A stretch of DNA of 64,000 bases from Neoceratodus forsteri (lineage: Eukaryota; Chordata; Ceratodontiformes; Ceratodontidae): the NCBI GenBank assembly GCA_016271365.2, contig CM057449.1:1569240501-1569304500 (forward strand), given 5' to 3'. Positions 11,845 to 22,665 of this stretch are shown here, piece after piece. The notes under the pieces are model-generated. The model was given only the letters and a program-made list of their open reading frames with translations. It had not been told where the DNA came from and made no database searches. Made by a program: the position numbers and the translations under genes. Positions within the stretch are counted from its first letter, which is position 1; the number at the start of each line of letters is the position of its first letter.

Positions 11845-13090
11845 TCAAAGGGCGGCAGGAGAGCCAGAGCTCACGCGATCAAGACAGAAGTCCATTAGGA
11901 TAGTTCTGCCGAATGCGGAATGACGCCTGGCATGAACATCCAGTGCATAATGCTTAACGCAGGTATGCACTGAGCTCCAGGTGGCGGCGCGGTAAGATAT
12001 CTGCAATTGGAACATTGGCACTTCCGCTAGGGATGTCAAGGCCGCCCCAGCAGAGGAGCGACTCTACCTCTCTACCTTCTAATTTAATCTTGAGCTATGG
12101 AATAGCAATGCCAAGGCATGCCACTAACCATGATGAGATGCATCTGATAGCGACAGGTTGACCCAGCCGGTGTCGCTGAAAGAAACAAACAGTTGCTGAG
12201 TCTTATGAACATCCTTGGTTCTATTCTAAATAGAACCGCAAGGCTCTCTTAACATCCAAGGAATGAAGAGCTCGCTCCTTCATTTGGAAATTAGCGAGTA
12301 AGGGAAGTACCAGAGGTTGGTTTAGATGGAATTCTGACACAACCTTGGGAAGAAATTTAGGATGAGTACGGAGAACTACCTTGTCTTTATGGAATACAGT
12401 ATACGGAGGGTCCGTAATCAGGGCATGTATCTCAGAGACCCATGGGCTGAGGTAATGGCCACCAGGAAGGCAGTCTTCCAGGTAAGAAATTTTAGCTCAC
12501 AGGTAGCTAGGGTTCGAAGGCTTCCAGTGAGCATGTCCAGCACCAGGTTAATGTCCCAGGCTGCAACTGGGCGCTTAACAGGGGGTCTGGTATGAAGAAT
12601 CCCCTTAAGAAATCTCTTCACCATAGGTAACTGAGTCAGAGTCAAGGAAGAAACCGGCTCATGGAACGCTGAGATGGCACTAAGGTGAACTTTAACTGTG
12701 GAGTACTGGAGACCTGAGTTTGATAGGTCCAAAAATACTCCAGAACCTTGTCAGGAGGACAGGAAAAGGGATTCCCAAGAGGACTTTGCACACCAGAGAG
12801 AAAAAACGTTCCATTTGGAAGCGTATGCTGGTGGCTGGCTTAAGTAGCAGCCAGAAGGGATGTCTGAGACTTACGAGACGTTGAACTGATCACTTCCACC
12901 TCTTCAGGAGCCAAGCATGAAGGTGAAGTGATTTCAGGTTGGGATGGACCAACGAACCCTGAGTCAAAAGATTGATTTGCAAGGAAGTGGTCTCGAGAGG
13001 CTGCCAAATATACTGTTGAGTAGAGGAACTATAGTTGCCGAGGCTGGAGGGAGCAATGAGAATCATTTTGTCCCTGAGACTCAACTTGAG
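11845..13090 (-). pseudogene. A2 tyrosine recombinase
   Basis: Collinear with the A1 enzyme. Recognisable pieces are YSTVKVHLSAISAFHEPV at about 12690 and ATWSSVHTCVKHYALD at about 11960, where a phenylalanine before the tyrosine motif is replaced by cysteine. The HxxR region near 12040-12070 is scrambled by indels. It is non-functional. Confidence 0.8.
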
Positions 13091-14760
13091 GAGTACTCTG
13101 GATTAGAGGAAGCGTGGAAAGGCGTGAAGAAAGCTGCTTGTCCACCGCAGCCTGAACGATCCTGACAGAAAATGCCAGGCCCTGGATTTCTGGAGCAGAA
13201 GAGAGGCAGTTTTGCATTGAGTGGGATGCAAAAGGTCCAGGTCTGGAGTACTCCCACTTTGAACAGAGACCGAAAGCTACGGCTGATCGAGAGACCACTG
13301 TGAGGGTCTGCCTGCCTCTGCTGAGGAGATCTGCTAGGTCGTTTTGTATACCTGGCAGATAAACCGCTTGAATCAGAGACTTGTGCCCAAGCACCACTCC
13401 CACACCCTCATTGCTTCCCTGCAAAGGGATAAGAATGAGCACGCCTGCTTGTTGGATGTAATACATCACAGCTTTGTTGTCTGTTTGAAGGAGAATGTTC
13501 TTGGACAAAGGACATCCTTCAGAGCTCGGATTGCATAGAGGGACCGCTCATCTCCAGGACATTTATGTGGAGATGAGTTTCAACTGAGTCCATACACCTT
13601 GAGTGTGGAGGAGTGACAGTGAGCTCCCATCCCATTAGCGATGCGCCTGTGGTGATGGAGATCTGATGATCCGGGAGCAAAGGGAATCTTCCAGGAGATT
13701 GCTTTTGAGACCACCAGGTGAGAGACCTTCAAGGGCCCCACACCTTGATGGGATAAGACTGGGGGTGAGAGGTCGAGACCACTGAGTGAGAGCATCCATT
13801 GGGTGGTTCTCATGTGCAACCGGCCAGGGTGCAGTGAATGAGACGCCCATGAGACCTAACATACAGAATGAGAGAGAGCTGTAAACCGATTGGTTCTCCC
13901 CGATGTAATGGGCAATATCCGGCGATGTCGAGTCTTCTGTCCTCTGGAAGGAAAGCCTCATGGAAGAGGTGCTCCAGAAGGCCCCTATGAAAGGAGCTCT
14001 GGGAGGGCTGCAGTTGAGATTTTTCAAATTCAGCAGAACTCCCATGGACATGAGAAGACGAGAGCCATTTGCACGCTTCCAAAGTCCCTTGGCTGGAAGG
14101 GCTTGCTAGAAGCCAATCGTCCAGGTAGGGAAACACTAGAGTCCGATCTTCCCGGAGATGCGCTACAGAACTGCACAACACTTTGTAAAACCACAAGGCC
14201 GAGGATAGCCCAAAGGGCAGGACTTGAACTGATAATGCTGACCCAAAGCTACAAACCTGAGGAACTCTCGTGGTCGGTGATCGATATGCTGGTAAGCGTC
14301 CTGCACATCCAGGGAGGCTGGCCAGTCGTATGATGCAAGGGTAACAGGGTACCTAGGGAAATATTTTGAATTTCTCCTGGGGAGAAATTTGTTTAACTTT
14401 CTGAGGTCTCAGAATGGGGTGCATCCCCCAGATTTCTTTTGGAACCAGAAAGTAATGGGAGAGAACCTGTGTTTCGGAGATGTGGGGGCACCAGTTCTAT
14501 TGCCCTGTTGTTCAGAAGGTCCTGGATCTCGGCTGTGAGGAGGTTCGACTGAGAGGCCGACAACCCTGGGTTGTCGCCTGGGAGGACAATTCGGGGGTTT
14601 CAAGAAATTGAGAGAATAACCCTCGTGAATTATCCGAGGACCCATTTGTCCAAGTTGTGGACTTCCACTGGTTGTAGAAGTACATCAGACGCACCTCCCA
14701 CTGGAGGAGAAAGTTCCACCGGCAGAGTGGATGGAACTTGGGCCACCATTTACAGGGCAC
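13029..14760 (-). pseudogene. A2 reverse transcriptase and RNase H
   Basis: Contains LVFPYLDDWLLASPSSQG (YxDD site, about 14100-14155), LLQTDNKAVMYYIQQAGV (RNase H, about 13450-13500) and GIQNDLADLLSR (about 13330). It is collinear with A1 but broken into more frames by small deletions. Confidence 0.8.
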
Positions 14761-14849
14761 TGGGGGCTTTAGGCCCCTGCGCTTTTCTGCTGCGGCTCTT
14801 CTTTGAGGTTGGGCAGGTTGGCTTTTGGGAAGCTTCCCCTGCCTCTGCC

Positions 14850-16740
14850 TCGAAGGACTGACGACTATGAAACCGACGCCAGTTCACATGCCCCCGAGAG
14901 GGGCAGGAGGTCTGGCCAATTTAATGGCCGATCTAGTCTTCTGAGTGGCCTCTAAGGTTGCCCACCTGAGGGCCAAAAAGATAGAGCTACCAAAAGGCAG
15001 CGCCGATTACTTGCCGCTGAGCATCATTCAGAAGCCAGAAGAATGCAGCCGGAATGGCGCCGAGTACAAATCCCGCGGTTGCTGAGCGAGAAGCAGTGTC
15101 GAAAGCGTCTATGGCGGCTTTGACCTGTTGGTTATTGGACTCAATACCTCTAATAACGGTCAGAAGAAGCTCTGACTTGGAGTCCGAATCTGAAGAGCTT
15201 CAACCATTCTTTTCATAGAGTGCCACAGGATATACTCATACTGAGAAAAATAGCCCTGATAACTGGCAATACGATACTTAGAGTGGAGGCAGAAGACTCT
15301 CTTACCTAATGTATCAATCTTACGGACTTTGTTAATAGGTCGAGCTGTAGTAGTTTGAGGAAGAATGACCTTGTCATTTCTCTGCCAGGACTACAATAGG
15401 ATCCGCAAAGGCTTGGGATGCCAAAAAGGGACGATCTTGGGAGCTGAATACTTTATCAATGGATTTAGCCACTGAGGGAATAAGAGCAGGATTATTCCAT
15501 ACCATTTGAGACAGCGCTCAAGGAAGGCTGGATCGAGGAGTCAAACCGAGGGATCTGCCATGAAGATACTGGAGTCTTAATATCTTCCCAGGATCGATGT
15601 CTGTAGTCTGGAGAGAAAGAGGATCTCAGGTTCTTCAACAGAGACTTAAAGGACAGGTCCTCACCACAGGCTCTGTAGCAAAGAAAGATCCTGTTTCCTC
15701 CACTTCATCACCCAACCGAAGGTCTGGGTCAGGCTCAACATCATCTCCTGATGGTCCAGGAAGGACTGTTTGGACAGGAAAGGAGTGAAAATTAGGAAAG
15801 GAGGAAATAGCAGAAAACAAGGAGAGTCCCCGAGGGCCCCGCGCCAGACGGCAAAACGGGCTTGAAAACGTGACCTAGGGAGGCGCGACGGGCCTCTAAG
15901 AGGCACGCTGAACTCGCAGCGCCGCGGCGGCGCTGTGGATGGCGCTGCCGGCCAACGGCGCCGCCGCCGGACCACACGGGCGCCACTCAGACCAGACGGC
16001 ACTGCCGGGCGGTAAAGCCGCGAGACCACGCCGGGCGCCGCAAGACCCAGTGGTACCGAAAATGGCGCTTGACAAGCTGCACAGATTCGCGGAAGGCGCT
16101 CGAAAAGCCCCAGGAACCTGGAAAGCTAGAGGAGGAAAAACCAGGAGATAAGGGCATCGGTGTGGCCCCCTGCGCCGCAGCCATGTGAGGGGGGGAAACA
16201 CCTAAGCACGGAGTCGCTGGCACCGAAGAAGGCGCCGCACGACTAGGAAGGTCCAACCGCCCTACCTGATCGCAGGAGGAGCCCGAGGGCTCTGAGGCAA
16301 CCGAGCCAGGCAGAAGAACCAACCTCCGAGCCCATCGCTCCATAAGAGCGGCCCACTGATGAAACTGCTCATCTGGAGCCCTACCTATAGGCGGGGAGGG
16401 GCTCCGATGTCGAGGACGACGATTACCGGAAGTTGGCGACTCCGAAGAAGGAGACCGGCAACTAGCAACGATAACCACCGCCGACGCCAGAGACATACCA
16501 GAGGGCGACTCGAGTGATGCCTTCTTTGGACCTGTGGGTCAAGAAGAGCTCGAGTCGAACGGTGCCGAGAATGCGATCGCTTATTTTTATGCCGACGGGG
16601 GACCGCCCATCCCCGGCATCGGACTGACCGCGTCGGAACCCCCGCTGAGGAGAAGGAGGCTGACCGGACCCAGCCTGGTTGACTGAATAGCTTACATTAA
16701 GTCTCCTTACCGCCACCTGACCTGCTCATGGTCGACCACC
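14850..16740 (-). pseudogene. A2 gag-like protein
   Basis: Longest piece 15987-16496, with SPSSESPTSGNRRPRHRS and DEQFHQWAALMERWARR. The spacer at 15830-16080 is G+C-rich and differs from A1 by many indels. As in A1, the N-terminus is Ser/Arg-rich without a Cys/His motif. Confidence 0.72.
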
Positions 16741-17329
16741 AGTAGGTCGAGACTTTCAAGTAAAGTTAAATTTAAAATATTAGAAAATTTAAATCTAAAA
16801 TAGATAAAACTAAGCCGATACTACTATCGTGATAATGTTACAAAAAAACAAACTGAAAACTATGCACTAGTTTGAAGTTTGACTCCCGACAGGCGAGCGA
16901 CGTCGTCACTGAAGCGCACTCGACGGCGGGAAAAAAGGAACTGAGGCGGTTGGAGGGTTGTCGCCGAGATAGTCATTACCGCTCGAGCCGCTGCTCGCAG
17001 CGCCGTGCCTCGCGGCGCCATCTCTCGCGCCGACCCTCCAGCAAAAAGTTTGCTCCCGATAGGTCCTAGTGCCTCCGGCGCTAATCCCACTAGTGTGAAT
17101 GAGTGGTGAGACTTATGTCCAGGAAGATCTGCCGCTCTGGATATGTTCACAGGAGTAGGGGAGGATGCCCCATCCCTCCACGCTGTAATCTGTGGAGGAA
17201 TAGGACTCGGGGTACCTGGGGAGCAGTGATTGGGTGACCGGAGGACAGACCTCCGCCTGCAGCCTGAGAAGGACAAACATAAGATGAAAAAAAAAGTTTA
17301 GTTCAGCTTATTACGGCTCCTTAGCTCTT

Positions 17330-17645
17330 GCCATGGCCACATGTAAAAATGTTCAGTAGTTAAAAGAGCAGAGCTGTGAACCTGGAGACCGAAATTTAAA
17401 TCCCATCACCACACTTCACTCACAAGATGACTGCGAGCAAGTCACTTAACCTCCATGTGCTTAACACTGTCCCTCATGGTCTCTGTACTTACTGTAATAC
17501 CCCTTAGACTTTCCTTAACCTTTCTCAATCTCGCTCAACTTCTCTGCTTGTCTAATGGTTGCTGCCCACTGTTCATGGATTGTAAAGTGTTAGCATATAC
17601 TGTCTATAAAAGCACTATATAAATCAAATTTATTTCCTTCCTTTC
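17330..17645 (+). mobile_element. CORE-SINE (MIR-like)
   Basis: Contains the conserved CORE block GCGAGCAAGTCACTTAACCT at about 17428, preceded by a tRNA-like part with AAATTTAAATCCCATC. It ends with a LINE-2-like tail (TAAAAGCACTATATAAATC at about 17605). This order of tRNA head, CORE and L2 tail defines MIR-type SINEs of vertebrates. Confidence 0.78.
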
Positions 17646-18106
17646 CTTGAAAGGGGGAACATTTGTCACAACAGCAGCATATTCCTCATGTTCACAAAGA
17701 GATTTTGTGCTTCACAGCTAAAATGAAAATCACATCACTTTCAGCTGAATTTGGTTATAAAAAATAACTCAGAATCTAAATCTGTGATCTTCCATTTTTT
17801 TATTACTGGAGACATTGTCATTAAACCAGGATCTTTTCCTCTTTTACTTCATCTGTTCATGTTACTTATACCTGCTGTGACAAAATAATCCTCTGCATAG
17901 GACATTACAATATGGCAACCAAGCAGAGGACTGGGACTTCAAGGCAAGCAAATGCAGCAGGAACAGGGGAGTCTAAGGGGCAAAGAGTCTGTTTTCAAGA
18001 AAATGTCTTCAGTAATATAGAATGGAATGCCCTGACATTCACATGTTCTGGAAATATTATGACAGTGCATTTTGCTAAGGCCAGCTGTCCCAGCACTGTA
18101 GGAAAA
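17646..18106. other. Intron sequence, nothing recognised
   Basis: A/T-rich, with no coding or repeat signature that I can name. Confidence 0.45.
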
Positions 18107-18584
18107 TAAAAGTTACAGTACTTACAGAAACTGAAGATCTCCCTGAATATCTCTTCAGAGCTAGGACCCTGAACTTTTGGGAGCTGGTGGCTGGTATACC
18201 CCACACGCATGAGACCTGAGGGTGCCCGCAGGCATACAGCGGGGTCCACTTCCAATCACCTCAATAACTTTTTTATTGAGGAGTACTGCATATGAAATCA
18301 AACCTGTGAGCAACCTAACTGCTATATAAGAGCAAGAGATGGCCCTCTTGGCCCCTATTGCAATGGCCAAAAACTGACAAAGCAGTGTCTTCATAGCACT
18401 CTGCTGTTTAAAAAGGGTAGAAGACAAAACACAACAATAACTATACTGTAGTAAATCCAGGGAATGGAGGGTGGGTCACGGTACTCTATGGAGAAGATAT
18501 TCAGGAAAACCTTCAGTTACGGTAAGTATGTAACTTTTTTCTCCTCCAAGAATCAGCCTTCTCCACAGTCTTCTCCATAAAGTC

Positions 18585-18911
18585 TAGGGTTACCACCATT
18601 TAAGAAGCCCAAAGTGGGACATTTCTTACTGAAACATGATTTTTTGCAGGACAATATGTAATCGTGACCAATGCAACAGACTTGTTTCCTCTAAATAATC
18701 AGAATTAAGAGTAAGTGCTGTAGTGTTTTAGCCATTTCTAGTGTTTCTTATTTTAAGGTATTTCATTGTTTTGTAGCATTTACGGGAATGTCAGAAAATA
18801 TTGTTTTCTACTGTAATGTCATGACATGAAGCATATTTCATGTTTTTTTTGCAGGACACTGCTGCCCAAATCAGGACTGTCCTGCAAAAATAGGGACAGG
18901 TGGTAACCCTA
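18585..18911. mobile_element. hAT-type MITE nested in G
   Basis: 327 bp with perfect 13-bp inverted ends TAGGGTTACCACC, flanked by a perfect 8-bp target duplication ATAAAGTC at 18577-18584 and 18912-18919. An 8-bp duplication is the mark of the hAT superfamily. It has no coding capacity. The G sequence resumes directly after the second duplication (CACTAATGGCTCAGAGTACC). Confidence 0.85.
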
Positions 18912-18979
18912 ATAAAGTCCCACTAATGGCTCAGAGTACCAAGTTTCAGAAAAGCAGTCCCCCAAACTGGGGGTGGTTG

Positions 18980-19375
18980 GAGTCCAGAGTCCTGTTTAGA
19001 TGGTAACATCTGCACTGGAGTAACCTGTGTGCTTGGGTTGCTCCAGTGCAAATGTGACTGTGTGGACATGTACCCGATCGGGGTAAGCCACTTGCTAAGA
19101 CGCTCCCAGATTCTCTGGCAAGCTGGGAGCACCAAGAAGAGCAAGCAGCTGACAGCGGCTTAAGTGGCAGTGTAAACTGTCTGTGCCGCAGCAGCCCATT
19201 CATTGGCCAGGATGGCTGGCTCTCCCCTGATGCATGGCCCCTTACCAGCACTGACTGCAGCGGTGCAGAGAGGGGCCGTGTAGACAGACAGGATGCGGGT
19301 GGCAAGTGGACGGGACCGCACTGTCATGGTATTTTATTTGTAGCACTACTGCCATGTAAACACGGCTCAGGACTC
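18980..19375. mobile_element. Inverted-repeat insertion nested in G
   Basis: The left end GAGTCCAGAGTCCTGTTTA and the complement of the right end GAGTCCTGAGCCGTGTTTA are imperfect inverted repeats of about 24 bp ending in TGTTTAxATGG. The insert separates G sequence that is continuous in the other families. No clear target duplication. Probably a hAT-like non-autonomous transposon. Confidence 0.5.
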
Positions 19376-20090
19376 ACTCAGGAAAGCAAGCCTTTCAGTA
19401 TAGATCTGCAAAGCTGGTATGCTGTCTGGCATGAACATCCATAGCATAGTGCTTGGTAAAAGCATGCACAGCACTCCATCTGGCAGCCCTGCAAATCTTT
19501 GCAATGGACGCCAAGCGAGTTCAGCTACTGAAATGGCTACTGCTCTTGTGGAACACGCAAGGACACAGTCCTCTAACTTTACCCATACTGCTGAACAACA
19601 GCAGCAGGGCCAATTCACAATCTAGCCAGACAGGCATTTTATAGAGATAGGAAGGAACTTTCAATCAGGATTGAAGGAGACAAAGTAGTAGTCCTTAATT
19701 CTATCCAGGTAGAAACCAAGGACCCTTGATGTCAAGGGAATACAGTGTCCTTTTCCCTTCATTCTGAGGGCTGGAAAGGTATGTAGGCAGAACAAAGGAT
19801 TGGTTCAAGTGAAAATGACACTATACTAGGCAAACATTTGTGGGGTCGCGGGGTGATTCACCGGGCCACTTTATCCTTATGATTGACAGTATACAGAGGA
19901 TCTGTGACTAGGGAATGGATTTTGGACACTGCATGCAAAAGTCATGGCCATCAGGAATGCTACTTTTCAAATCAGGAATTTCATGTCACAAGTCACAATT
20001 TGTTCAAAATATTTGCAAATGAGCATGTCCAGTATGAGATCAAGATCTCAGGGAGCAACCAGTTTCCATACTGAGGAGCTGTAAGATTCA
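19376..20090 (-). pseudogene. G tyrosine recombinase remnant
   Basis: Minus-strand piece VKLEDCVLACSTRAVAISVAE (19550-19610) matches the HxxR box of family A (VYAHSTRAVAAS), with the histidine replaced by cysteine. Upstream, LVTDPLYTVNHKDKVA at about 19850-19900 matches LVTDPPYTVFHKDKVV of A1. Frames are broken, so the enzyme is inactive. Confidence 0.7.
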
Positions 20091-20356
20091 AAAAATGGTA
20101 ACAGAGAAAGAGAGGCGTGCTCTATGGTGCTGAACCTGGTGCTATCACAGGGTTTAACCAACCCCACTATTACAAGGTGAACACAGTAAAGGTGCTGCAC
20201 TCACAAGAACATAGGGTATTCACCATGCAGAACACTCAGTGAAAGCAAGTCAAGTCCAGGCACTGCCAAGTGACTTTTCCAAAGAGATTATGTCTACAGC
20301 ATTACTATTGTATATGGACTGACTTTTGCCTGCTTTATGGTCCCTGGTTTGTACAT

Positions 20357-21472
20357 AGAGATGTTGAAAATTTTATTTTGCTAGCGAAACTGACACGAAA
20401 TCTGCAATTTTGCCGCACAAAATTTCACCCGCTTCTGCATATGGGTGATATGCCCATCCCTGGTGTCTAGTAGTGCCCCCACCCCGGCTGATTACTGGCC
20501 AAATTCAAATTAAGAGAACCCTCCCACTCCCCAGTCACTCTGAGCCCCAGATCCCAATCTTTCAAAAGAACAAAAAACAAAATACCAACAATCCCTTCCC
20601 ATGTCCCAGGTGTCTAGTGGTCCTCCCACTGGCGAATTCAAATCAAGACCCCCCAGCAGTCACACTGAACCCCAGCCTCCAATCTTTGTATAAAAAAAAA
20701 ATTAAATAACTCCCTGTCCCTGGAGTCTAGTGGACCCCCCACCTCCCACCCTGTCTTAAGTCAGGCCCCAGTCGGGCCACGACACGGTCCTCCACTCACC
20801 TCATGGCCCGGCAGCCTGTCTGAGCGCTCAATGAATAGCGTGGTAGCCATGCGCTCATTCATTGGCGCTCAGATGGAAAGCTGCCGGCCCGTGTGAAAGT
20901 GATGGAGCCTGTGCCGTAACCTGATCGGGGTACTAGGCCAGGGGAGCGGGTGGACTCTGACTTTGACAGGGTGAGGGGTCCACTAGACACCAGGGACAGG
21001 GGGAGGGATTGATTTTTTAAACAAAGATTGGGGGCTGGGGCTCAGGGTGTCTCGGGGATGGGGGGTCTTGATCTGAATTCGGCCGGTGATCAGCTGGGGG
21101 GGAGGACCACTACACACAGGGACATGGGAGGGGATTTTATTTTATTTTTTCAAAGATTGGGGTCCGGGGCTCAGAGTGACTGGAGGGGGGTGAGGGTTTT
21201 CTTGATTTGAATTTGGCCGGTGATCAGCCGGGGGGGAGCCCTACTAGACACTAGGGACAGGAGAGGGGATTGGTTTTAATTTTGAAAGATTTTGGGACAG
21301 TGGAAAAATTAAGAAATGTTGCCCGCGGGTGGTGAAATTTCTCCCGCAAGAGGCAAATTTCACTGGTGTGAGGGCAAAATTTTGCCCGCCCAACAGGCGA
21401 AGTTTCACATTTTGCCTGGCGAAATAGTTCATGAAATACCCTGAAAAATTTTCCCATTTCGCACAACACTCT
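20357..21472. repeat. 1.1-kb foldback element with tandem subrepeats
   Basis: Left arm 20357-20770 and right arm about 20935-21472 are imperfect inverted repeats around a centre at about 20800-20905, itself a palindrome (GAGCGCTCAATGAAT facing ATTCATTGGCGCTC). Within each arm a unit of about 150 bp recurs, each with a 'gtctag-tggac' segment, a 'ggccaaattcaaat' segment and a 'ccccagatcccaatctttg' segment or their complements. No open frame. A foldback-type DNA transposon is the likely origin. The ends read AGAGATGTTG and AGAGTGTTG. Confidence 0.65.
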
Positions 21473-21752
21473 TGAACTGGACTTGACAGAAATGGACCTA
21501 GCTTGGATTAAGTAACTTGATCCTGCTTTCTTTTGTGAAACAGTGAGACTTTAAAAAAAAAATCTGAACAATGTAGCTTTTTTTTTTTTTTTAATAAACT
21601 TAATTTTTTTGTTTTTGGTACTGAGGGTTATGTCCTCGTTTTGATTAGTATGAATTGTACTTTGGGTTTAAGAGCATTTCTTCACTGTTTTTACCCTACC
21701 AATTATCACCATAAACCACTGCAGTATTGTAATTAATGTTGACAAATCAGAA
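21473..21752. other. Spacer, nothing recognised
   Basis: Contains poly-A and poly-T runs at about 21550-21610 and no other recognisable content. Confidence 0.4.
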
Positions 21753-22285
21753 ATTAAAATGACGTACCTACCGTAATTCTGATCTTTCTGTGCATCTGCA
21801 CCATTCATCACCTTTGGGTATAGTGGCCAGAGGTCATGACCCCGCGAGAGCTATTTTTAGGGGGGATGGGCGAGTCGGCCGCACCATTAGGCGCCGCCTC
21901 GAAACCGACACACTCTGGCACCTCAGTTGGCCGTTAGGTGTAATCGACCCCGCCCTTCCGGCCAGCTCTGAGTTGCCCCAGAGTAAGAAGGTGGGAGAGG
22001 GACAAGGACAGATAAAGGAAAAGATATACAAACTAAAAGGAGAAATAAATGACTGAGAAGACAGAATAAGCAGGAAAACTAAGGGGACTGGAAGGGGCAC
22101 CAATCTCTGGAAGTAGAAGAGGAGGAGGAAGGGAGGGTTAAAATAATTTAGAAGTAAGGATGTGGGGGAGAGAGAAGGGAACATACCCTGGAACCTTGAC
22201 CTGTCTCCAGATTGTATAGGAACTGCGAAGGAGTAACCAGAAGGCTAAACTGCCAGAATTCGAGGCACAGAATCACTGGCAATAA

Positions 22286-22579
22286 ATGAAAATTACGTAC
22301 CTACCGTAATTCTTGATCTTCTTGGATGAGTCTCCACCACTCATTCACACTAGGTTAGTTACGCTGCACCTCCTCGGAAAAAAAACGTACTGAGGCAGTT
22401 GGTGGGTCGACGCCGAGATAGTCATTACCGCACGAGCTGAGGCTCATGGTGCTGCTCCTCGTGGCCCCATCTCTGGCGCTGGCCCTCCAGCAAAAAAGTT
22501 TGCTCCCGCTGGGTCCTAGTGCCTCCGGCTCAGATCCCATTAGTGTGAATGAGTGGTGGAGACTTATGTCCAGGAAGAT
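22286..22579 (-). mobile_element. A4, 294-bp mini-DIRS of family A nested in D1
   Basis: The first 67 bases equal the family A left end (ATGAAAATTACGTACCTACC...). The remaining 227 bases are an inverted copy of the ITR ending in the family A right end (CTTATGTCCAGGAAGAT). No ICR and no genes. Outside bases are AA and C, as for A1 and A2, which suggests real integration by the recombinase rather than decay in place. Confidence 0.8.
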
Positions 22580-22665
22580 CTTCAATATAAGCAGAATCGG
22601 CTATTCTGGAAGAAAAGACCGGATACAGGGAATACCCCCCCAATCAAATTTTTGGTATAAGAAAA

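Larger units (their letters stand above)
11316..17128 (-). mobile_element. DIRS retrotransposon A2, full length
   Basis: Second full family A copy, 5.81 kb, collinear with A1 throughout. ITRs are at 11316-11590 and 16873-17128, with the ICR at about 11720-11822. It differs from A1 largely by one- and two-base deletions, and so has more broken frames. Outside bases are AA on the left and C on the right, as in A1. Confidence 0.9.
18107..20105 (-). mobile_element. DIRS element G, truncated, interrupted by two DNA-transposon-like inserts
   Basis: The left ITR starts near 18107 (AGTTACAGTACTTACAG) and an ICR lies at about 18490-18582. Past the inserts at 18585-18911 and 18980-19375, recombinase remnants follow. 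The ICR repeats the left end in complement (CTTCAGTTACGGTAAGTATG), confirming a DIRS. The polymerase, gag and right ITR are missing, so the element is truncated near 20.1 kb. Confidence 0.75.
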
